A stretch of DNA of 64,000 bases from DASPWW01 sp963756745 (lineage in GTDB: Bacteria; Actinomycetota; Thermoleophilia; Solirubrobacterales; 70-9), in contig CAVWOU010000010.1 in the NCBI GenBank assembly GCA_963756745.1, positions 758,506 through 822,505 on the forward strand, written 5' to 3'. Each line of letters begins with the position of its first letter. Positions within the stretch are counted from its first letter, which is position 1. The notes beneath the pieces are model-generated. The model did not search any database. It saw nothing but the letters and a program-made list of their open reading frames with translations, and had not been told where the DNA came from. The position numbers were made by a program, and so were the translations under genes. This document shows positions 52,631 through 61,030 of this stretch, one piece after another.

Positions 52631-53116
52631 GTGCCTGGCGACGGCGTCTACCGAGCGGTTTTCGTGCGCATGCACCCGACGGGCAAGGCCGTGCTCAGCC
52701 TCAGCGAATCGTCGCAGGGGCAGGAGGCGATGCTCGCCCAGACTGCCGCCGACGAGTTGGGCATCCCGCCCGAGGACGTCAAGGTCGTGCACGAGGACGC
52801 CGACCGTTTCGGAGAGGGCAACAGCTTCAACAGCGCCCCAAGCGGCGCGGTAGCCGAGAACGTCGCAATTGCCGCGCGCAAGCTGCGCGAGAAGGCCGAG
52901 TTGATCGCCGCCTGGATGCTCGAAACCTCACCCGCCGCGCTTCAGTGGGACAACGGCCACTGGTCCGTCGCGGGCGGCGGCGAGGGGAGCGTCAAGATCC
53001 AGACCGTCGCCTTGCGGGCATTTGGCGGCGACTCGCTTCCTGACGGGGTCGAGGGCTCGCTCGACGCCCAGACGACCTACAGGGTCGAGGGGGCACAACC
53101 GGCCGCGCAGGCCTGA
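52631..53116 (+). CDS. Free-standing fragment of a CoxL/xanthine-dehydrogenase molybdenum-binding domain
   Basis: A 161-residue intact frame that aligns with about residues 490-640 of CoxL in this window. Shared features are His-x-x-Gly-Lys-Ala-Val-Leu-Ser, Gln-Gly-Gln-x-x-x-x-x-x-Ala-Gln, Glu-Leu-Gly-Ile-x-Pro-Glu-Asp, Leu-Ile-Ala-Ala-x-Met-Leu-Glu-Thr-Ser-Pro and Leu-Pro-Asp-Gly-Val-Glu-Gly. It lacks the active-site loop and the C-terminal catalytic Glu region. It has its own GTG start, no stop codons and divergence consistent with age rather than a recent duplication. It could be a relic or a repurposed cofactor-handling protein. Confidence 0.75.
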   Translation: MPGDGVYRAVFVRMHPTGKAVLSLSESSQGQEAMLAQTAADELGIPPEDVKVVHEDADRFGEGNSFNSAPSGAVAENVAIAARKLREKAELIAAWMLETSPAALQWDNGHWSVAGGGEGSVKIQTVALRAFGGDSLPDGVEGSLDAQTTYRVEGAQPAAQA

Positions 53117-53253
53117 TCCGCGTCCCGACGGGGCGTGGTCTGCGGGGCTGGCCCCGATCTCCTTTCCGAGCCGCTCGGATTTCACCCGACGGGACTCCGA
53201 GCGTGCCTGGGTGGGGGGAAGGCTAAACTCGCCGAGAGGAGGTTCGGAGCGAG

Positions 53254-54234
53254 ATGATCAGAGGAGAGCTCGCCGAGCGCGCGGAGCGGGAGCTGGTCGC
53301 CACGGGCGCTTCCTTCGTCGAGGCGACGGTTGTCCGCGCCCAGAGCCCAACCTCCGTCAGGGCCGGCGATGCGGCGATCGTGCACCGCGATGGCACCATC
53401 GAGGGCTTCGTCGGCGGCGCTTGCGCCGAGACCTCGGTCCGCCTGCACGCGCTGCGTGTGCTGGAGACGTGTGAGCCCCTCTTGCTTCGCATCTTGCCGG
53501 GCGGGGCCGAGGGTGAGGCGGGCGCTGGAGACGGAGCGGTCACGGTCAAGAACCCCTGCCTCAGCGGCGGCGCACTGGAGATCTTCCTCGAGCCGCGCCT
53601 TCCGCCGGCGACGATCCGGGTGGTGGGACAGAGCCCGATCGCAGTGGCGCTGGCCGACCTCGGGAAAAGGGTCGGCTATTCCATCGAGCTGAGCGCGGCG
53701 GGAGACAGCGAGCCCAGTGCCGGCGACGCGGCGGTGGTGGTCGCATCGCATGGGCACGACGAGGAGCGAGTCCTCACCGCTGCCCTGCGTGAGGGCGTGC
53801 CGTATGTGGGATTGGTCGCCAGCCAGATCCGCGGCGATGCGGTGAGGGACTCGCTCGACTTGCCCGACGCGCTGCGGGCGCGGCTGCGGACCCCGGCTGG
53901 GTTGGAGATCGGAGCCCGCGCCCCCGAGGAGATCGCCCTGGCGATCCTCGCCGAGATCGTCGCCTTTCGGCGCTCCGGCGAGAGGGATGCCAGCGGCGAG
54001 CCGGTGGCGATCGCCGCGGCCCGGCGCGGGGACGAGGGTGCGGTCGAGGCGTCGTCTCCGATGTCGGCGCCGGCATCGATCCCGGTGGCCCTGGATCCCG
54101 TGTGCGGAATGGAGGTCGCGGTCAGCGAGGCCAGCATCCAACTCGAGCTGGACGGCGAGCGTCACTACTTCTGCAGCGAGGGATGCCGGGACGGCTTTGC
54201 CGCCGAGCACGCGCCAGGTGCCGGTGTCCGCTGA
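53254..54234 (+). CDS. XdhC/CoxI-family protein fused to a C-terminal YHS metal-binding domain
   Basis: A 326-residue protein. Residues 1-240 are an XdhC/CoxI-type maturation factor (Asp-Gly-Thr-Ile-Glu-Gly-Phe-Val-Gly-Gly-Ala-Cys-Ala-Glu, a Rossmann-like Val-Val-Gly-Gln-Ser-Pro-Ile, and Tyr-Val-Gly-Leu-Val-Ala-Ser). After a linker the end is a YHS/TRASH domain: Asp-Pro-Val-Cys-Gly-Met-Glu-Val...Tyr-Phe-Cys-Ser-Glu-Gly-Cys, a small metal-binding module often specific for copper. XdhC proteins bind cofactor for insertion into molybdoenzymes. The fusion suggests metal delivery in the same step. Confidence 0.88.
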   Translation: MIRGELAERAERELVATGASFVEATVVRAQSPTSVRAGDAAIVHRDGTIEGFVGGACAETSVRLHALRVLETCEPLLLRILPGGAEGEAGAGDGAVTVKNPCLSGGALEIFLEPRLPPATIRVVGQSPIAVALADLGKRVGYSIELSAAGDSEPSAGDAAVVVASHGHDEERVLTAALREGVPYVGLVASQIRGDAVRDSLDLPDALRARLRTPAGLEIGARAPEEIALAILAEIVAFRRSGERDASGEPVAIAAARRGDEGAVEASSPMSAPASIPVALDPVCGMEVAVSEASIQLELDGERHYFCSEGCRDGFAAEHAPGAGVR

Positions 54235-54826
54235 TTGCTTCGTCACGGGCCTGGTGCTCGCCGCCGGCGGCTCCCGCCGGCTGGGCGAGCCCAAGCAGCT
54301 GCTGCCCTACGGCTCGGGAACGCTGCTGGACCACACTCTCGAGACCGCCCGGGCGAGCGGCTTCGACCAGTTGATCGTGGCCCTTGGCGGCTCCTCGGAC
54401 GTGGTCCGGCGCCAGGTGGACCTCTCCGGCGCCGAAGTCGTCGAGAACCGGGATTACGGCGACGGCTGTTCCTCGTCGATCGCCGCGGGACTGAGCGCGG
54501 TGGACGCGCGCTCCGAGGTGCTTGTCCTGATGCTCGGCGACCAGCCGGGGGTGACCGCTGCGACGGTTCGAGCCCTGGTCGCGGGGCGCGGTGTGGGTAC
54601 GGCGATCGCCGTGTGCCAATACGACGACGGGAGGGGACATCCCCTCGCCTTCGGCCGGGCGCTGTTCGGCGAGCTCCGCGAGCTGCACGGCGACAAGGCG
54701 GTGTGGAAGCTGATGGATCGCCGTGCCGGCGAGGTGGTCGAGGTCCGGGTTCCGGGGTCGATCCCACCCGACGTCGACACGCGCGAGGACTACGAGGCGG
54801 TCCTGGCGGCGGCGGGGGCCTCGTGA
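54224..54826 (+). CDS. mocA: Molybdenum cofactor cytidylyltransferase-like NTP transferase
   Basis: A 200-residue MobA-like nucleotidyltransferase with Leu-Val-Leu-Ala-Ala-Gly-Gly-Ser-Arg-Arg-Leu-Gly-Glu-Pro-Lys-Gln near the start and Leu-Met-Leu-Gly-Asp-Gln-Pro-Gly, the Mg-binding motif. The Pro-Lys-Gln form of the loop and the context point to CTP-using MocA, which makes the cytosine dinucleotide cofactor of CO dehydrogenase, rather than GTP-using MobA. It overlaps the XdhC-YHS gene by 11 nt; a GTG at 54218 is an alternative start. Confidence 0.88.
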   Translation: MSADCFVTGLVLAAGGSRRLGEPKQLLPYGSGTLLDHTLETARASGFDQLIVALGGSSDVVRRQVDLSGAEVVENRDYGDGCSSSIAAGLSAVDARSEVLVLMLGDQPGVTAATVRALVAGRGVGTAIAVCQYDDGRGHPLAFGRALFGELRELHGDKAVWKLMDRRAGEVVEVRVPGSIPPDVDTREDYEAVLAAAGAS

Positions 54827-55755
54827 TGACGACCCCGGCGCATACAGGCGCCGAGCCGCCGGTCAGCGAGGCGATCCCGGACATCGAGACGCTCGGGCGC
54901 CGCCTCGACGAAGTCGACTACTTGGCCGATTCCGGGCTCGCCACCGCGCTCTTCCTCTCGCTGCGCCTGCCGCAGCCGCTGCTGCTCGAGGGCGAGGCGG
55001 GTGTCGGCAAGACGGAGGCCGCCAAGGCGCTGGCGGCGGCGCTCGACACGAGGCTGATCCGCCTGCAGTGCTACGAGGGCATCGACGCCGCCGAGGCGCT
55101 GTACGAGTGGAACTATCCTCGCCAGCTACTCAGGATCCGCTCGGCGGAGTCGACGGGTGCCAAGTTCACCGAGGATCAGCTGTTCAACGAGGAGTTCCTG
55201 GTCCCCCGGCCGCTGCTGGAGGCGATCAAGCACGCCGGGCCGAAGCCCGCGGTGCTGCTGGTCGATGAGCTGGATCGAGCCGATGACGACTTCGAGGCCT
55301 TCCTGTTCGAGATGCTGGCCGAGTCCAGCGTGACCATCCCGGAGATCGGCACGATATCCGCCACCCATCCGCCGGCGGTGGTCCTGACGTCGAACCGCAC
55401 CCGGGACCTTCACGACGCCCTGAAGCGCCGCTGCCTCTACCACTGGATCGACTACCCGAGCCCCGAGCGCGAGGTGGAGATCGTCCGCCGTCGCGTTCCC
55501 GGCACTGCCCAGGGGCTGGCCGCCGAGGCCGCCGAGGCCGTGCGCCGCCTCCGCGGAAGCGAGGTCCAGAAGCCGCCCGGAATCGCCGAGACGATCGACT
55601 GGGTGGCGGCCCTGGAACTGCTGGGCGTCGATCGCCTCGATCGGACGGCGGCGGAGCAGACGCTCGGCTCGGTCATCAAGTACCGCGAGGATCAGGAGCA
55701 GATCTCCGAGCAGGGGCTCGATTGGCTCGTGGGCTCCGCGTCTGACGCGGGATGA
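54826..55755 (+). CDS. coxD: MoxR-type AAA+ ATPase
   Basis: A 309-residue AAA+ ATPase: Walker A Gly-Glu-Ala-Gly-Val-Gly-Lys-Thr at 56-63, Walker B Val-Leu-Leu-Val-Asp-Glu-Leu-Asp-Arg-Ala, sensor region Val-Val-Leu-Thr-Ser-Asn-Arg-Thr, and the arginine-finger region Leu-Lys-Arg-Arg-Cys. CoxD is the MoxR ATPase that, with CoxE, builds the CuSMo centre of CO dehydrogenase. Start ATG overlaps the mocA stop; a GTG three bases upstream is equivalent. Confidence 0.93.
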   Translation: MTTPAHTGAEPPVSEAIPDIETLGRRLDEVDYLADSGLATALFLSLRLPQPLLLEGEAGVGKTEAAKALAAALDTRLIRLQCYEGIDAAEALYEWNYPRQLLRIRSAESTGAKFTEDQLFNEEFLVPRPLLEAIKHAGPKPAVLLVDELDRADDDFEAFLFEMLAESSVTIPEIGTISATHPPAVVLTSNRTRDLHDALKRRCLYHWIDYPSPEREVEIVRRRVPGTAQGLAAEAAEAVRRLRGSEVQKPPGIAETIDWVAALELLGVDRLDRTAAEQTLGSVIKYREDQEQISEQGLDWLVGSASDAG

Positions 55756-55774
55756 TCCGGATGGAGGGTGTGAG

Positions 55775-56878
55775 ATGAAAGACGTGCTCGAGGTCGTCAA
55801 CGGCTGGGTCAAGAGCGGCAGCCATGTCGCCCTGGCCACGGTGGTGGACACGAGGAAGTCCGCTCCGCAGCCGGCCGGAACCAAGATGGCGGTCAACGAC
55901 GATGGCGAGCTCATTGGGGCGGTCTCCGGCGGCTGCGTCGAAGGAGCGGTGGTCCAGGTCGCAGAGGGGATCCTCAAGGGCGACGCTCCCCAGCTCCTGC
56001 ACTACGGGATCGCCGACGAGGACGCCTGGGACGTCGGGCTGCCGTGTGGCGGCGAGATCTCGATCTGGGTCGAGCGCTACGACGAGCCGGGTCTTCAGGC
56101 ACGCTTTACGGAGCTGGCGCGGGAAGGTGACCGGGCGGCGTTGACGACCGTGCTGGAGGGCCCGCACGAGGTCGGCGCCAAGCTGCTGGTCACGGCGGAC
56201 GACGCGCAGGACGGCACCCTGGGTGATCCTGCGCTCGACGCCGCCGCGATTGCTCTTGCGCGTGAGGCGATGTGGTCGGAACGCAGCGAGCTGCGCGAGC
56301 ACGAGGGAGCGGCGCTCTTCGTCGACGTGATCGCGCCGCCGCCACGGCTGATCATCTTCGGCGCCGTTGACTTCGCGACGCAGCTTGCGGCCCTGGCCAA
56401 GCTGGCAGGGTGGCGCCCCTTCGTCGTCGACCCGCGCGAGCGCTTCGCGACCGCCGATCGCTTTCCAGACGCCGAGCGGGTGATCGCCGAATGGCCGGAC
56501 AAGGCCTTCGAGCAGCTGGGCGGCATCGATCGGGCCACCTCGATCGCCGTGCTCACCCACGACCCCAAGCTCGACGACGCCGTGCTCAAGATCGCGCTCC
56601 GCTCCGACGCGCAATACATTGGAGCAATGGGCAGCCGCCGAGCCCAGGAGAAGCGGCGCGAACGTCTGCTCGAGGCCGGCCTGAGCGATCAGGACCTGGG
56701 GCGCCTGGCGGCGCCGATCGGCCTGGACATCGGCGCTCTGACGGCGGAGGAGACGGCCGTCTCGATCATGGGCGAGATAACCGCCGTGCGCCACGGGCGC
56801 GAGGGCGGAAGGTTGATCACCGTCAAGGGTCGAATCCACGATGCCGCGGCCGAGGAAGAGCCGGCGGGGGCGAGGTAG
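55775..56878 (+). CDS. XdhC/CoxI family molybdoenzyme maturation factor
   Basis: A 367-residue protein with the XdhC_CoxI domain at the N-terminus (Ser-Ala-Pro-Gln-Pro-Ala-Gly-Thr-Lys-Met, Gly-Ala-Val-Ser-Gly-Gly-Cys-Val-Glu-Gly, Leu-Pro-Cys-Gly-Gly) and the Rossmann XdhC_C domain at the end (Ile-Phe-Gly-Ala-Val-Asp-Phe-Ala, Tyr-Ile-Gly-Ala-Met-Gly-Ser-Arg-Arg). XdhC proteins protect or sulfurate the cofactor and hand it to the large subunit. It is the canonical full-length member; the YHS-fused paralogue is two genes upstream. Confidence 0.92.
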   Translation: MKDVLEVVNGWVKSGSHVALATVVDTRKSAPQPAGTKMAVNDDGELIGAVSGGCVEGAVVQVAEGILKGDAPQLLHYGIADEDAWDVGLPCGGEISIWVERYDEPGLQARFTELAREGDRAALTTVLEGPHEVGAKLLVTADDAQDGTLGDPALDAAAIALAREAMWSERSELREHEGAALFVDVIAPPPRLIIFGAVDFATQLAALAKLAGWRPFVVDPRERFATADRFPDAERVIAEWPDKAFEQLGGIDRATSIAVLTHDPKLDDAVLKIALRSDAQYIGAMGSRRAQEKRRERLLEAGLSDQDLGRLAAPIGLDIGALTAEETAVSIMGEITAVRHGREGGRLITVKGRIHDAAAEEEPAGAR

Positions 56879-56879
56879 G

Positions 56880-57884
56880 ATGGTCGTGACGCAACGCGCG
56901 CCGCTCGAGGACGGGCACGGCCGGCTGATCGACGATCTACGACTCTCGGTGGTCGACCGCTGCAACTTTCGCTGTCAGTACTGCATGCCGGCCGACGGCC
57001 TTCCGTGGCTCGATCGCACGGAGATCCTCAGCTTCGAGGAAACGCAGCGGTTGGTGGCTCTATTCGCCGAGACGGGCGTGAGGAGCCTACGACTGACCGG
57101 GGGCGAGCCGCTGGTGCGCCGGGAGTTCCCCAAGCTGGTGGCGATGCTCAAACAGATCGAGCCGCTCGACGAGATCGCGGTCACCACCAACGGCTACCTG
57201 CTCGAACGCGACGCCGAGGCCCTGGTGCGCGCTGGGGTTGACCGATTCAACGTCTCGATCGACTCGCTGGCTCGCGATGCCTTCTTCAAGATCACCCGCC
57301 GCGATGCGCTTCCGCAGGTGATGCGGGGCCTGGAGGCGATCGCGGCCTTCCCCGAGGTGCGCCCGATCAAGGTCAACGCGATAGCCATGCGCGACTTCAC
57401 CGAGGACGAGGTGCTGCGCTTTTGCGAGCTGGCTCGAACCAGCGATTATCAGGTGCGCTTCATCGAGTTCATGCCGCTCGACGCCGACCGGAATTGGCGG
57501 CCCGACGCGGTGCTCACCGGCCGGGAGATCAGGGAGATCATCGAGGCCGTGCATGAGCTCGAGGAGGTTCCCCGCGAGCCGCATGCCACAGCCAGGGTCT
57601 TCCGCTTCGTTGAGGGGGGCGGCGAGATCGGCTTCATCAACCCGGTCTCCGAGCCCTTCTGCGCGGATTGCAACCGCATCCGCGTCACCTCCGACGGCAA
57701 GCTGCGGACCTGCCTGTTCTCGATCCACGAGACCGATCTGCGGGAGCCGCTGCGCGCCGGCGCGAGCGACGACGCGCTGGAGGAGATCATCAGGGGCGCC
57801 GTGTGGCGCAAGGAGTTGAAGCATCGGGTCAACGAGCCCGGCTTTCGCCAGCCGCCGCGGACGATGAGCCAGATCGGCGGCTAG
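56880..57884 (+). CDS. moaA: GTP 3',8-cyclase
   Basis: MoaA is the radical SAM enzyme that starts molybdopterin synthesis from GTP. The 334-residue product from the ATG at 56880 has the radical SAM cluster C28-x3-C32-x2-C35, Leu-Thr-Gly-Gly-Glu-Pro-Leu, the second-cluster cysteines in Phe-Cys-Ala-Asp-Cys-Asn-Arg-Ile-Arg and Leu-Arg-Thr-Cys-Leu-Phe, and the essential C-terminal Gly-Gly. It closes the plus-strand cox run and is convergent with modC, 4 nt away. Confidence 0.96.
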   Translation: MVVTQRAPLEDGHGRLIDDLRLSVVDRCNFRCQYCMPADGLPWLDRTEILSFEETQRLVALFAETGVRSLRLTGGEPLVRREFPKLVAMLKQIEPLDEIAVTTNGYLLERDAEALVRAGVDRFNVSIDSLARDAFFKITRRDALPQVMRGLEAIAAFPEVRPIKVNAIAMRDFTEDEVLRFCELARTSDYQVRFIEFMPLDADRNWRPDAVLTGREIREIIEAVHELEEVPREPHATARVFRFVEGGGEIGFINPVSEPFCADCNRIRVTSDGKLRTCLFSIHETDLREPLRAGASDDALEEIIRGAVWRKELKHRVNEPGFRQPPRTMSQIGG

Positions 57885-57888
57885 TGCC

Positions 57889-58956
57889 CTAGCGTGCCAC
57901 CAGTCGGGTCGCGGTCGCCTTCCAGCTGGCCGTGACCCGGACGCCGGGCCCCAGCCCCAGCGAGCGGGTGGACTGGGCGGTGACCTCGGCGACCAGCGGT
58001 TGCGGGGCGGCAAGGCCCACGCGGACGCGATTTCCCACCTCGGTAACCGAGACGACCTCGGCGGCGAGCCAGTTGAGAGCAGATCCGTGCGGCTCGGCAC
58101 CCGCCGGCTCCAGGCTGATCTCCCAGGGAAAGACACTGACGGCGACCGGGCCCTGGACCGCGTCTGTGCTGCGAACCTGGCCTCCGCCGTCCAGCTCGAC
58201 CTCTGTCAACCCCTGGCGCTGGCGGCGGGCCGTGCCGTTCAGAACCACGGAGCCCGCGAAGTCGGCAACGAACGCTGACGCCGGCCGAGCGGAGAGCTCC
58301 GCGGCGGTTCCGCGCTGCACGATTTGCCCGCGGTCCATGACGCAGATCTCGTCGGCGAGCAGCGCGGCTTCGGCGAAGTCATGCGTGACTACGATCGCGG
58401 GAACCCCCACGCCCCTGAGCGCCGCGACCAGCTCGCGTCCCGCGTGGGCACGCGTGCGTGTATCGAGTGCCGACAGGGGCTCGTCCAGCAGCAGAACGCC
58501 GGGATCCCGCGCCAGCGCCCGCGCCAGCGCCACGCGCTGGCGCTCGCCGCCCGAGATCGACCCGGGACTGGCCTCGGCGAGTTCGCCGACGCCGAAGCTC
58601 TCCAGCAGCCGGAGCGCACGAGCCCGGCGTCCGGCCCCGCGGCCGGAAATGCCGAAGGCCACGTTGCGCCAGACGCTCAGGTGGGGAAAGAGGGCGTACT
58701 CCTGGAACATGAATCCGCACGCTCGTTCCTCCGGCGGCAGGTCGACGCCGCGATCGGAGTCCAGCCACGTCCGTCCGCCAACCGCCACCAGCCCCGGGTC
58801 GGCGCGTCTGAGCCCAGCGACGATCCGCAGCACGGTCGACTTCCCGGCTCCCGAGGGCCCAACGATCGCCACGCAGCTTCGGTCCTCGACCCGCAGGTCG
58901 ACGTCCAGCTCCAGCCCGCGTAGCCGGTCGCGGGCTCTGACCTCGAGCGCGCTCAC
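57889..58956 (-). CDS. modC: Molybdate ABC transporter ATPase
   Basis: A 355-residue ABC ATPase: Walker A Gly-Pro-Ser-Gly-Ala-Gly-Lys-Ser-Thr at 33-41, signature Ile-Ser-Gly-Gly-Glu-Arg-Gln-Arg, Walker B Leu-Leu-Leu-Asp-Glu-Pro-Leu, and a C-terminal TOBE-like molybdate domain (about 285-350, Ala-Glu-Val-Val-Ser-Val-Thr-Glu-Val-Gly-Asn-Arg-Val). It powers ModB. It overlaps modB by 4 nt as the last gene of a regulator-A-B-C operon. Confidence 0.93.
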   Translation of the reverse strand: MSALEVRARDRLRGLELDVDLRVEDRSCVAIVGPSGAGKSTVLRIVAGLRRADPGLVAVGGRTWLDSDRGVDLPPEERACGFMFQEYALFPHLSVWRNVAFGISGRGAGRRARALRLLESFGVGELAEASPGSISGGERQRVALARALARDPGVLLLDEPLSALDTRTRAHAGRELVAALRGVGVPAIVVTHDFAEAALLADEICVMDRGQIVQRGTAAELSARPASAFVADFAGSVVLNGTARRQRQGLTEVELDGGGQVRSTDAVQGPVAVSVFPWEISLEPAGAEPHGSALNWLAAEVVSVTEVGNRVRVGLAAPQPLVAEVTAQSTRSLGLGPGVRVTASWKATATRLVAR

Positions 58957-59756
58957 GTCGGCCTGCCCCCGAGCAGCGGGGAGCGCCCCAGCAGCTTCAC
59001 CGACAGGAGCAGCGCGGCCGAGACGATCACCAGTACCGACGAGAGAGCCAGAGCGGAGGTGAAGTCGCTGCTGAAACGCGCGAAGATCGCCAGCGGCACG
59101 GTCTGGGTGATGCCGGGGAAGGAGCCCGCGAACATCAGGGTCGCCCCGAACTCACCCAGTGCCCGGCCCCAGGCCAGTGCCAGGCCGGCGGTGATCCCCT
59201 GGCCCGCGCAGGGCACGGCGACCCGAGCGAAGGCCCTTGCCTCACTGGCGCCCAGTGTGCGGGCGGCATCGAGCAGGTTGCGGTCGACCGCGGCGAACGC
59301 CTCCTGCGCCTGGCGCAGATAGAAGGGTGCGGCGACGAAGGTGAGGGCTACGATCACGCCCGCGGTCTGGAGCACGAGCGCGATGCCCGCCTCCTCGAGC
59401 GCGCCGCCGAAGATGCCGTTCGGCCCGAAGCATGCGAGCAGCGCGATGCCCGCCACCGCCGGAGGCAGGACCAGCGGCAGCTCGATCAGTGTCATCACTA
59501 TCGAGCGCCCGCGGAACTCTCGCGTTGCCAGCAGGTAGGCCGCGGGAGTGCCGACGACCACGATTATCGCCAGCGCGGCGAGCGAGGTCTTCAGGCTCAG
59601 CCAGAGCGCATCCAGCGCGTCGGGCTCGCCGAGGCTTCTGATCAGCTCAGCGGGGGAGGTGTCGACGAAGATCGCGACGATCGGCAGCGTCAGGAACGCC
59701 AGCGCGACGCAGAGCGCGACGAAGAGCAGCACGCCAAAGGCGGCGCGGCGCCTCAA
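58953..59756 (-). CDS. modB: Molybdate ABC transporter permease
   Basis: A 267-residue permease with six or so helices and the cytoplasmic EAA loop Glu-Ala-Arg-Ala-Phe-Ala-Arg-Val-Ala-Val-Pro preceded by Ala-Ala-Arg-Thr-Leu-Gly-Ala-Ser, followed by Gly-Arg-Ala-Leu-Gly-Glu-Phe-Gly-Ala-Thr, typical of ModB. Four-base overlaps with modA and modC. Confidence 0.93.
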   Translation of the reverse strand: MRRRAAFGVLLFVALCVALAFLTLPIVAIFVDTSPAELIRSLGEPDALDALWLSLKTSLAALAIIVVVGTPAAYLLATREFRGRSIVMTLIELPLVLPPAVAGIALLACFGPNGIFGGALEEAGIALVLQTAGVIVALTFVAAPFYLRQAQEAFAAVDRNLLDAARTLGASEARAFARVAVPCAGQGITAGLALAWGRALGEFGATLMFAGSFPGITQTVPLAIFARFSSDFTSALALSSVLVIVSAALLLSVKLLGRSPLLGGRPT

Positions 59757-60514
59757 CCTGGTGGCGGTTTGAAGCCGGCCTGCTTCAGTGCGGAGGCCCC
59801 GTCGCCAGTGAGCAGCCCGTCGATGAACTCGCGCGCCCCGTCGGGATTCCCCGCCCCGACGACGACCGCGGCGCCGTAGGCGACGTCTGGCCGCAACGCC
59901 GCGGGCAGCTCGATTGCTCGCAGCGCCCCGTCGCTGGCCGTGACGTCTGAGATGTAGACGAAGCCGGCGTCAACGGCTCCCTGGGTCAGCTTGCCGACGA
60001 TGCCGAGCACGTCGGGCTCCTCGGATCGAACGTTGGCGAGAATTGCCTTGGCCTGATCGGCCGGGAGCCTGTCGAGCACCTCGCGGGTATAGGCGCCCAC
60101 CGGGACCTCGGGGTCGCCTATCGCGATCGTGGTCCCGGGCCGCGCCAGGTCCTCAATCGAGGTGATCCCGGATCCGGCGGGCACGGCGAGGACCAGAGAG
60201 TTGGTCGCGAACACCACCGGCTTCTCGACCAGCCCGTCCTTGTGGAGCTCGTCGGGCAGAGTCGTGTTCGCGGCGGCGTAGACGTCGGGCTTGGCCCCCT
60301 GGCGGATCTGCGCGGCCAGCTCGTCCGATCCGGCGAACGACTGCTTGGCGTCGATCCCCGCTGTCGCGGCATAGTCGGTGAAGGCATCGTGGAGGGAAGA
60401 CGCCGCCGAGACCACCAGCTGGCCAGAGCCTTGATCGTCGTTGTCGCCGCCGCACGCCGCGAGCGCGAGCGAGCAGGTCGCGGCCACCGTCAGCGCCGCG
60501 CTGCCGCGACTCAC
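59753..60514 (-). CDS. modA: Molybdate-binding lipoprotein
   Basis: A 253-residue periplasmic-type binding protein with lipobox Leu-Ala-Ala-Cys (Cys21). The mature part starts Leu-Val-Val-Ser-Ala-Ala-Ser-Ser-Leu, the ModA oxyanion-binding motif, followed by Phe-Ala-Gly-Ser-Asp-Glu-Leu-Ala-Ala-Gln-Ile and a late Asp-Ala-Gly-Phe-Val-Tyr. It captures molybdate (or tungstate). Four-base overlaps on both sides. Confidence 0.94.
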   Translation of the reverse strand: MSRGSAALTVAATCSLALAACGGDNDDQGSGQLVVSAASSLHDAFTDYAATAGIDAKQSFAGSDELAAQIRQGAKPDVYAAANTTLPDELHKDGLVEKPVVFATNSLVLAVPAGSGITSIEDLARPGTTIAIGDPEVPVGAYTREVLDRLPADQAKAILANVRSEEPDVLGIVGKLTQGAVDAGFVYISDVTASDGALRAIELPAALRPDVAYGAAVVVGAGNPDGAREFIDGLLTGDGASALKQAGFKPPPG

Positions 60515-60900
60515 CCGGCTCCCCGCTCGATCATCACGGAGGTCGCCTTCACGATCGCGGTCGCGGGCGCGCCCTCGACCAGCCCCAGTTCTTCGAACGC
60601 GTCGCGCGTGATCGCCGCGGTGATGCGGTGGGGTCCAGCCTCGATCTCGACGAGGGCCATGACGCCGTCCACCTCCACGGATGTGACCCGACCCGGCAAG
60701 CGATTGCGCGCCGAGAACGAGTCCCGGGTTCGATGGCGGGGGGGAGCTCCGCGGAGGCGCTCCACCTCGCTGCTCGGCACCAGGCGGCGGTTGCGATCGT
60801 CGCGGGTTGTCCGGAGCTTGCCGGCGCGGTCCCAGCGGCGCAACGTGTCGACGCTCACCCCGATCGCTCGCGCTGCTTCACTCAGGCTGACTTCAGGCAC
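60511..60900 (-). CDS. ModE-like regulator: MerR-type helix-turn-helix plus TOBE domain
   Basis: A 129-residue protein. Residues 1-50 are an excisionase/MerR-type winged helix (Ser-Leu-Ser-Glu-Ala-Ala-Arg-Ala-Ile-Gly-Val-Ser, then Leu-Arg-Arg-Trp-Asp). Residues 62-127 are a TOBE/Mop molybdate domain (Asn-Arg-Leu-Pro-Gly-Arg-Val-Thr-Ser-Val...Val-Lys-Ala-Thr-Ser-Val-Met). It leads the modABC operon and probably represses it when molybdate is plentiful. A 12-bp palindrome lies 14 nt upstream of its ATG. Confidence 0.88.
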   Translation of the reverse strand: MPEVSLSEAARAIGVSVDTLRRWDRAGKLRTTRDDRNRRLVPSSEVERLRGAPPRHRTRDSFSARNRLPGRVTSVEVDGVMALVEIEAGPHRITAAITRDAFEELGLVEGAPATAIVKATSVMIERGAG

Positions 60901-60914
60901 GGGCTACCTAAGCA

Positions 60915-60926
60915 TTGCATATGCAA
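60915..60926. promoter_or_regulatory. Palindrome upstream of the mod operon, candidate molybdate-regulator operator
   Basis: TTGCATATGCAA is a perfect 12-bp palindrome, AT-rich in a GC-rich setting, in the 130-nt divergent gap between the ModE-like gene and moeA. It is 14 nt from the regulator ATG and about 105 nt from the moeA start, so bound protein could affect both directions. It differs from the E. coli ModE box; assignment is positional. Confidence 0.5.
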
Positions 60927-61030
60927 GATGCCCGTGCAGTGCGTGTGTATGTCCATGGACCATGCGGGCCGCCAATCTCGAAGGCCCCGATGGCGGATGA
61001 TCTAGGCTCGATGCGAAGAGAGGTCTGCAC

